Assembly: GCA_007134665.1 (NCBI GenBank)
Contig: SLKH01000131.1
Span: 1-11,022, forward strand
DNA length: 11,022 bases
Source: Balneolaceae bacterium
Lineage (GTDB): Bacteria; Bacteroidota; Rhodothermia; Balneolales; Balneolaceae
Direction of reading: 5' to 3'
Both the position numbers and the translations under genes were made by a program. The notes beneath the pieces are model-generated. The model ran no database searches and was not told the DNA's origin. It worked only from the letters and a program-made list of their open reading frames with translations. Shown here one piece after another: positions 6,668-11,022 of the stretch; positions within the stretch are counted from its first letter, which is position 1, and each line of letters opens with the position of its first letter.

Positions 6668-7002
6668 AACCAGATCTTGTATTTCATCTTGTATCAAAAA
6701 GAAAGTGGAAAAACCGACAGAAGAACGGTTATTACAGGCCAGACTGGAAAGAGGGTGAAGATAGCCGGATACGATGTTATTATCCGGATAAAATAGAAGA
6801 GATTGCAAATAGTCAATTTGCTGATCGAAGAAATATTTTAATGCTGGTAATACACTTACAAAGAATAATTTCGAAAGTGGAATTCGATGAGGATTTAGGT
6901 GAAGTATATGTAGAGGATCAAATCAACCTGGATGCGATTCTGGATAAGATTGTATTAACACCAAATGAAGATGGAAAATATGTAATTCAGATTCAGAACT
7001 AA
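6664..7002 (+). CDS. DUF952-like protein, degenerate at conserved histidines
   Basis: A 112-residue cytoplasmic protein whose overall pattern follows the DUF952 family: FHLVSKRKWKNRQKNGYYRP at the N-terminus (the family's Y/FHL...W..A...G.Y.P), a central helix IEEIANSQFADRRNILMLVI, and near the C-terminus the acidic stretch GEVYVEDQINLDAI in place of the family's G-E-x-F-P-H-x-Y-G-x-x. The two histidines usually conserved in the family (in FIHCS and PHIYG) are replaced here (SRIRCYY and YVEDQ), so the activity may differ or be lost. The molecular function of the family is not established to my knowledge. It is the last gene of the rim operon, joined by an ATGA overlap to the zinc hydrolase. 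The coupling suggests it works on the same target or regulates the set. Confidence 0.6.
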   Translation: MKPDLVFHLVSKRKWKNRQKNGYYRPDWKEGEDSRIRCYYPDKIEEIANSQFADRRNILMLVIHLQRIISKVEFDEDLGEVYVEDQINLDAILDKIVLTPNEDGKYVIQIQN

Positions 7003-7012
7003 GCCGTAAAAG

Positions 7013-7378
7013 TTAGTTCATTTTAAGATGAATGGAGCGAATAGTTTCTTTAAGCTCATCAAAGATTACCGGTTTGGATAGAAAATCATAAAAACCAATC
7101 TGTTCGGCACGTCTCAGATTCATTGGGTCGGAATTACCAGTGATATAAATCACCGGAATATCTTTGACCTGTCGAATTTCTCTGTAAGCATCGATGCCGT
7201 CGATATCATCATCAAGCATGATATCCATTAAAATGAGATCACAGTCGTTCTTGATTGCTGTATAAATTGCTGATGAGCCTTTAGATACAGCATCAATAAT
7301 GGTATAACCCAATTCATTAATCATTTTTTGCAACATCAGGGAAAGTACCTGGTCGTCTTCAACAATCAGTATTTTCAT
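7013..7378 (-). CDS. Single-domain response regulator (receiver only)
   Basis: A receiver domain with no output domain, 121 residues from the ATG at 7378-7376. A TTG two codons further upstream is possible but less likely, because the ATG gives the standard MKILIVEDD start. The acidic pair D8-D9, the phospho-acceptor D52 in LILMDIML, T80 in VIYITG and K102 in FLSKP are all present, so it should be phosphorylated by a histidine kinase. The aromatic switch position is Phe99. Such stand-alone receivers act by protein contact, often as phosphorelay intermediates or on kinases and motility or metabolic proteins. No kinase gene lies beside it. The gene converges on the rim operon with 10 bases between stops, and its upstream region is the dif-bearing intergenic stretch. 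Confidence 0.9.
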   Translation of the reverse strand: MKILIVEDDQVLSLMLQKMINELGYTIIDAVSKGSSAIYTAIKNDCDLILMDIMLDDDIDGIDAYREIRQVKDIPVIYITGNSDPMNLRRAEQIGFYDFLSKPVIFDELKETIRSIHLKMN

Positions 7379-7434
7379 TTCCAAATATTATGATTTTATT
7401 TTCGGGCTAAATTAATATATCAAACAAAACAACA

Positions 7435-7447
7435 ACCGGTATCCGGT
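7435..7447. promoter_or_regulatory. Small palindrome upstream of the response regulator
   Basis: ACCGG-TAT-CCGGT is a perfect 5-bp inverted repeat with a 3-base spacer, GC-rich in an AT-rich setting. It lies 57 bases before the response-regulator start. It could be an operator, but no binding protein is suggested by the sequence. Confidence 0.3.
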
Positions 7448-7565
7448 AGAAATAATTAACGTTGATATATAATGATAATAAAGAAGATTAAACAGCTGTT
7501 TGGGGAAAACTCTACATAAAAATATCTTATATCAAATAATTTAATTCATAGCTAACGGGTATTAT

Positions 7566-7593
7566 TAGGCGCATAATATATATTATGTAAAGT
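7566..7593 (+). other. dif: Probable dif site (XerC/XerD chromosome dimer resolution)
   Basis: The 28-bp layout is an 11-bp left arm TAGGCGCATAA, a 6-bp centre TATATA and an 11-bp right arm TTATGTAAAGT. The left arm shares GCGCATAA with the XerC arm of E. coli dif. The right arm, TTATGT with TAAA, matches the XerD arm, differing from the Bacillus subtilis right arm as I remember it (TTATGTAAACT) at one base, and the centre keeps the TATATA form. The inner 16 bases 7572-7587 are a perfect palindrome. The site lies in a gene-free stretch at the point where gene orientation turns from mostly + to all -, as expected at the replication terminus. Confidence 0.8.
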
Positions 7594-7662
7594 TATAAAA
7601 CTTAAGTCTTTATTCTGTGATTTCTATCTCCCTCTCTGATCTCTGAACTCTATAGGTATTTG

Positions 7663-8133
7663 TTATAAATTTGAGGTAAGCATTTTCTGTATCACCCTGA
7701 AATCCGGAAGATCATCAGAGTTCTCCAATATCTCTGTGTATTGAATGATTCCATCCCGGCCGATTATAAATGCAGCTCTCCTGGATACACCCTGCATACC
7801 AAAATAATCATCTTCTAAAACTTCATAATCTTTTGATACGGTTTTGTTAAAATCACTCAGGAGCGTAAAATTCAGATTCTGTGCTTTTTTAAATGCTTGC
7901 AAAGTAAAAAATGAATCAACACTGATTGCCGCAATATTTGTTTTAAGTGATTGATATATTTTCATGTTATCACGAACCTTACACAATTCATCCGTACAAA
8001 CCGATGAAAAAGCCAGGGGAAAAAATAAAAGAAGTAATTTATCTTTATTAAGTAAATCATTAAGATTTACCTGTTCCCCTTTTTCATTTTGTAAAGAAAA
8101 TACGGGAGCTGGATCACCAGGTTTTATTTTCAT
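7663..8133 (-). CDS. Peroxiredoxin (AhpC/TSA family, AhpE/BCP-like)
   Basis: A 156-residue thiol peroxidase of the thioredoxin fold, which reduces hydrogen peroxide and organic peroxides. The active-site segment is FFPLAFSSVCTDELCKVRD (37-55): Pro39, Ser43 or Ser44 and the peroxidatic Cys46 correspond to the P-x3-S/T-x2-C family motif. Cys51, five residues later, could be a resolving cysteine. Arg118 or Arg119 in GVSRRAAFII supplies the conserved arginine. No signal peptide, so cytoplasmic. It is the last gene of a - strand series, 15 bases after a membrane-protein gene, and probably shares its transcript with nuoI at the far end. The short length and F-S-S-V-C-T-D-E-L-C form suit the AhpE/1-Cys-like group rather than typical 2-Cys AhpC. 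Confidence 0.9.
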   Translation of the reverse strand: MKIKPGDPAPVFSLQNEKGEQVNLNDLLNKDKLLLLFFPLAFSSVCTDELCKVRDNMKIYQSLKTNIAAISVDSFFTLQAFKKAQNLNFTLLSDFNKTVSKDYEVLEDDYFGMQGVSRRAAFIIGRDGIIQYTEILENSDDLPDFRVIQKMLTSNL

Positions 8134-8148
8134 CAGATTGATATTTCA

Positions 8149-8745
8149 CTAATAATTGTAATTCAGATTTCTGAATATATCAGCAAATTTCATACTCATT
8201 ACAATCATTCCAGTAATTAAAGGTAATTGCCAGGTCCATGAATAATTTTCAGTGAAATCACCTCCAAACCAAAATAACGCATATGCAAGAATAAACAGGC
8301 TAAGTGCAAGCAGGAATAGATAATGGTCATCAAGTTTTTTGATCAGTGTCAGATAAAACAAAAATACGATGATCAGTGTCCCCCCCTGTAGAATTTGATT
8401 AAGTATATCTTTAAGGATTTGCGTTTCTGTAATGAATGGGTAAATTATTATGATTAAAAGAGGTATATATGAAAACAGGACCGGAAATCGGGCAAATATC
8501 GGCTTCATTTCTCTGATGAGTAAGGCCATAACGATCAGAGAAAATGTAATTCCTATGATTTTTGACCACTCTGAAATTTCATAAGCAATTTGTTCATAGA
8601 ATATTGGTCCGCCGGTTGCAGATATGATTGCTAACAGTGTAATGCTTAAATATAACCTGAGATGTAAATATTTATTCCCGGCATAGAAAAAAAGGATAAT
8701 GATAGATACGATGGAACAGATTATAACTAAAATGTCACTCCACAC
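8149..8745 (-). CDS. Multi-pass membrane protein of unknown function
   Basis: A 198-residue, very hydrophobic protein with about seven membrane segments, roughly at 4-22, 31-47, 61-77, 87-104, 117-135, 141-160 and 173-187. The loops are short, with few charged residues and no catalytic motif that I recognise. It looks like the membrane sensor part of a signalling protein, or a conserved uncharacterised membrane protein. The start is GTG (8745-8743): an in-frame stop lies upstream, and there is no ATG near the N-terminus. It is placed between the DinB-like gene (17 bases upstream) and the peroxiredoxin gene (15 bases downstream), so it should be co-transcribed with them. No function is assigned. 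Confidence 0.75.
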   Translation of the reverse strand: MWSDILVIICSIVSIIILFFYAGNKYLHLRLYLSITLLAIISATGGPIFYEQIAYEISEWSKIIGITFSLIVMALLIREMKPIFARFPVLFSYIPLLIIIIYPFITETQILKDILNQILQGGTLIIVFLFYLTLIKKLDDHYLFLLALSLFILAYALFWFGGDFTENYSWTWQLPLITGMIVMSMKFADIFRNLNYNY

Positions 8746-8762
8746 CGTTAACCCCAGACTTT

Positions 8763-9323
8763 TTAAGATTTAGATCCTTTTTGTTCCCTTTCGGGAGTAT
8801 TTCTGTCAATCTCCCTTTTATGTTGTGCTTCTTTTTGAAATACCATCACCATATCAGCAATTTCTTTCAAAATTGATCGGTCTTTATGAATCATATCATG
8901 GGCAAAATGATATAAAGTAATTTCTTTATTGTCCTTGTATATTATTTTTTCCCAATCAATTAAGGGTATTTTATTCATTGTGTTTATCAATGCTGCACGA
9001 TGTTTGGCAAGCTTATTCAGGGTTTTTTGAATATCAATATCATCAACACTTTCAGGATTGAAGCTTTCACAAAATGATTGATAATTTCCAACTCTTATAT
9101 AATCTCTTGAATTCGTTCTGGCTTTTTCAAAGATTGGCCGGTAATAATTGACCTGGAGATAATCAAGCATTAAAAGTTTGTATAGAATAGAGTCATTCTC
9201 CGGAGGTGCTTCCTCATACGGTACGGTATCGATAACATACCGCAAAGCTTCTGCCTCATCTTGCAGGTATGTAGCGTCTTCTATTAACTGTTCGTATGAC
9301 TCCTGCGTAACTTCGTTTGTCAT
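8763..9323 (-). CDS. DinB-like helical protein (putative)
   Basis: A 186-residue, mostly helical soluble protein. The order of helices, with 24-32 (EALRYVIDT), a conserved PPENDSILYKLLMLDYLQ (40-57), DWEKII (123-128) and the C-terminal LYHFAHDMIHKDRSILKEI (137-155), resembles the DinB/YfiT four-helix bundle. It carries the usual HxxxH pair as His142 and His146. The first metal-binding His of typical members, expected near residue 54, is not evident, so metal binding may be partial. DinB-like proteins include thiol-dependent transferases, for example those using bacillithiol or mycothiol, but many have no known role. It lies 15 bases after nuoI and 17 bases before a membrane-protein gene. The charged tail (EREQKGSKS) is probably disordered. 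Family assignment is moderate. Confidence 0.5.
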   Translation of the reverse strand: MTNEVTQESYEQLIEDATYLQDEAEALRYVIDTVPYEEAPPENDSILYKLLMLDYLQVNYYRPIFEKARTNSRDYIRVGNYQSFCESFNPESVDDIDIQKTLNKLAKHRAALINTMNKIPLIDWEKIIYKDNKEITLYHFAHDMIHKDRSILKEIADMVMVFQKEAQHKREIDRNTPEREQKGSKS

Positions 9324-9338
9324 AAATACTGAAGTTAA

Positions 9339-10028
9339 TCAAGACCAGGTTGAGGATGCTTTCTGAGCATCATTCTTTTTTTGCTGCTCCAGCATATCAA
9401 CAAGAGACAGGCCTGTATTCCAGGTTCGGTCACGATCCCTTACCGAGTGAATATTGTTCTCCTCCTGAAAATCCCAAAATTGACCGAATTGCCGGTTTCT
9501 GTAGTTTTTGAGATAGTCAAGTCTTTCTGACAAATCTTCTTTGGGTACGAGCAACCTTTCTTTATCGTATATCGCTTCTTCTCGGGATTCGAAAACAATA
9601 TCGTAATCTTTACTCATAACTATGGCTTCTTCAGGACAGACTTCTTCACAATATCCGCAATAAATGCATCGAAGCATGTTGATTTCAAAAAAATCGGGGT
9701 AACGTTCCTTGGGATCAGCTTCATCTTCATTTGCCTGCATACTAATAGCAAGTGGAGGACAGGCTCTTGCACATAGGCCACAGGCAACACATCTCTCCTG
9801 CCCTTCGTCTTCTACAAGTACAGGCCTTCCCCGAAATATGGCAGGTGGATCCCATTTTTCTTCGGGATACTGCATGGTGAACTTTGGTGCAAACATTTGT
9901 TTCAAGGTATACCAAAGTGCTTTAAAGATTTCAGGCAAATAGATTTTTTCCATTAGAGAGAATTTTCTTTCCCTCGAATAATCTTCATTTAAAGCGTTAA
10001 GAACCGGTTTTTCCAAATTATTTTGCAT
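9339..10028 (-). CDS. nuoI: NADH-quinone oxidoreductase subunit I (2x[4Fe-4S] ferredoxin-like)
   Basis: A 229-residue peripheral subunit of complex I, which passes electrons between iron-sulfur clusters towards quinone. Two complete 4Fe-4S motifs are present: C80, C83, C86, C90 (CVACGLCARACP) and C121, C124, C127, C131 (CIYCGYCEEVCP). The N-terminal MYPEE-like element of the family is seen as MQYPEEKW (52-59), and FRGRPVL (65-71) matches the family RGR segment. An N-terminal extension of about 25 residues precedes Met26, a possible alternative start. The C-terminal 70 residues are longer than in E. coli and charged. No other complex I gene is adjacent in the window; the next genes code for a DinB-like protein, a membrane protein and a peroxiredoxin, all closely spaced on the same strand. 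Confidence 0.92.
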   Translation of the reverse strand: MQNNLEKPVLNALNEDYSRERKFSLMEKIYLPEIFKALWYTLKQMFAPKFTMQYPEEKWDPPAIFRGRPVLVEDEGQERCVACGLCARACPPLAISMQANEDEADPKERYPDFFEINMLRCIYCGYCEEVCPEEAIVMSKDYDIVFESREEAIYDKERLLVPKEDLSERLDYLKNYRNRQFGQFWDFQEENNIHSVRDRDRTWNTGLSLVDMLEQQKKNDAQKASSTWS

Positions 10029-10063
10029 AATGCAGATTCGTAGATGTTCTTCAGTTTTAAAGT

Positions 10064-10096
10064 CAAAAATAAATGTTTGAACAGAGTGTTCTAAAG
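10064..10096 (-). promoter_or_regulatory. Candidate Bacteroidota-type promoter of the nuoI operon
   Basis: On the - strand, TATTTTTG (10071-10064) fits TAnnTTTG exactly, and CTTTAG (10096-10091) lies 19 bases upstream as a TTTG-like -33 element. Transcription would begin about 30 bases before the nuoI ATG at 10028. Confidence 0.4.
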
Positions 10097-10186
10097 ATAC
10101 GGTAAACTTTTAAAACCCAAAATTTACAATCCATATAGTCCGGGAATCGAATATCATGAATTTTTAGATACAGAATGGCAGAAAAT

Positions 10187-10215
10187 AAGGAATTCCTCTA
10201 TACAATGTATTCCTT
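10187..10215 (-). terminator. Inverted repeat after der, weak terminator candidate
   Basis: AAGGAAT (10187-10193) pairs with ATTCCTT (10209-10215). On the - strand the stem comes 18 bases after the der stop and is followed by ATTTTCT. The short T-run makes this only a possible terminator. It would separate der from nuoI, which fits the 205-base gap between them. Confidence 0.3.
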
Positions 10216-10233
10216 TAGAGCCTGAAATCAACA

Positions 10234-11022
10234 TTATTTCTGCCTGAAAACCATAGTGATGGGTATTCCGGTAAATTTATAGGTCTCACGTATTTTATTT
10301 TCCAGGTATCGCCGGTAATTGGGAGGTAATTCCTGAGGGTTGTTCATAAAGAATTTGAAAACCGGCGGATTTTGTTTTACCTGTGTTGCATATTGAATCT
10401 TAAGCTGTTTTCCCCTTTTCACTGGAAGAGGCCTTTCATTAATAATTTTATTGATAAATTTATTGAATTCGTTTGTCGGAATTTTTTTATTCCTTTCCTT
10501 AAGGATGATATCAACCTTATCAATAATTTTTTCAATTCTCTGGCCGGTTAAAGCTGAAGTGGTTATGATAGGGATATAATTCATAGTAGGTACCTGGGAA
10601 TAGATATATTCCTCAAATTCCTTAAGCAAATTTGTATCCTTATCCGGTACGATATCCCATTTGTTAAGCACTATTAAAATCCCTTTGTTAAATCTGGCAG
10701 CCTCCCTGAGTATACGTTTATCCTGTTCATCAAACCCCTGCATAGCATCCAGCAGCACAACAGCAACATCACAGTCGCGAAGTGCCCTGTCAGTTCTGAC
10801 ATTACTATAGAATTCTACATTTTCTTTTACTTTCGCTTTCTTTCTTAACCCAGCGGTATCGATGAGTTCATAGTTCCGGCCCTCATATTCTAACATGCAG
10901 TTCACAGCATCCCTTGTGGTGCCGGGGATATCGGTTACGATACACCGGTCACTTTTAAGCAAAGCATTAACCATACTACTCTTGCCTACATTTGGCCGGC
11001 CGACAAATGCAACTTTCGGATA
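10234..11022 (-). CDS. der: GTPase Der (EngA), second G domain and KH domain; 5' part outside window
   Basis: The frame is open to base 11022, so the start and the first G domain lie outside; 262 residues are visible. They cover the second GTPase domain: G1 P-loop VGRPNVGKSS (bases 11004-10975), G2 DIPGTTRDA, G3 DTAG followed by the Der-specific LRKKAKVKENVEFYS, G4 NKWD and G5 TSAL. The C-terminal KH-like domain begins near LPVKRGKQLKIQYATQVKQNPP and ends TGIPITMVFRQK. Der binds the 50S subunit and is essential for ribosome assembly. The ATG at 10974 that starts a 246-codon frame is internal (Met after GKSS) and is not the true start. It is followed after 205 bases by nuoI on the same strand. 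Confidence 0.95.
   Translation of the reverse strand, partial: YPKVAFVGRPNVGKSSMVNALLKSDRCIVTDIPGTTRDAVNCMLEYEGRNYELIDTAGLRKKAKVKENVEFYSNVRTDRALRDCDVAVVLLDAMQGFDEQDKRILREAARFNKGILIVLNKWDIVPDKDTNLLKEFEEYIYSQVPTMNYIPIITTSALTGQRIEKIIDKVDIILKERNKKIPTNEFNKFINKIINERPLPVKRGKQLKIQYATQVKQNPPVFKFFMNNPQELPPNYRRYLENKIRETYKFTGIPITMVFRQK

Noticed and set aside
7379..7384. TTG start two codons before the response-regulator ATG.
   Set aside because: The ATG at 7378 gives the canonical receiver start MKILIVEDD, and TTG starts are rarer.
7572..7587. The 16-bp palindrome CATAATATATATTATG as an operator or terminator on its own.
   Set aside because: It is the inner part of the dif-like site, which explains it better. 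It is AT-only at the centre and has no T-run expected of a terminator.
10029..10233. A tRNA or small RNA in the der-nuoI gap, suggested by a GGAATCGAAT segment near 10143.
   Set aside because: No acceptor, D or anticodon stem can be drawn around it. The gap is explained by a weak terminator and a promoter candidate.
10975..11022. Treating the der frame as starting at the ATG at 10974.
   Set aside because: The sixteen codons upstream encode the Walker A segment GRPNVGKSS in the same frame, so this ATG is internal and the gene continues beyond the window.

Overview
The window looks like a chromosomal segment of an AT-rich Gram-negative bacterium of the Bacteroidota/Balneolota type. This is an inference. 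It rests on weak or absent Shine-Dalgarno sequences, two upstream sites resembling the Bacteroidota promoter form (TTTG-like, about 19-21 bases, TAnnTTTG-like), tight gene packing and the look of the proteins. No rRNA, tRNA, CRISPR array, insertion sequence or phage gene was found.

Left part (1-2204, + strand): the 3' end of a pyruvoyl-dependent arginine decarboxylase and a spermidine synthase form a polyamine pair. A secreted beta-propeller (YVTN-type) protein follows. Next, on the - strand (2363-3948), comes a two-gene unit with 4 bases of overlap: a fold-type III PLP enzyme of the D-threonine aldolase / D-serine dehydratase family, and a small two-helix membrane protein. This unit is flanked by two near-identical 30-31 bp direct repeats, and the left copy forms one arm of a 102-bp branched secondary structure.

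Middle (4350-7002, + strand): a compact four-gene operon made of a retropepsin-like RimB-type protease, RimK (ribosomal protein S6 glutamate ligase), an aspartoacylase/succinylglutamate desuccinylase-like zinc hydrolase and a DUF952-like protein. Gaps are 4 bases or overlaps of 8 and 4 bases. The set suggests addition and removal of glutamate (or related acyl-amino-acid) modifications on a protein.

After a convergent single-domain response regulator (- strand), the 284-base intergenic stretch 7379-7662 holds a sequence that closely matches bacterial dif, the XerC/XerD site for chromosome dimer resolution, at 7566-7593. This would place the replication terminus in the window. Gene orientation agrees: genes left of the site are mostly +, and all five genes right of it are -, as expected if both replichores end here.

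Right part (7663-11022, all - strand): der (second GTPase domain and KH domain; the gene continues beyond the window), then a likely operon of nuoI (complex I ferredoxin-like subunit), a DinB-like helical protein, a multi-pass membrane protein and a peroxiredoxin, spaced 15, 17 and 15 bases. nuoI has no other complex I genes beside it here.

The most notable results are the dif site, the repeat-flanked aldolase unit with its structured element, and the RimB-RimK-aspartoacylase-DUF952 operon. Nothing here can be called a wholly new system from sequence alone.
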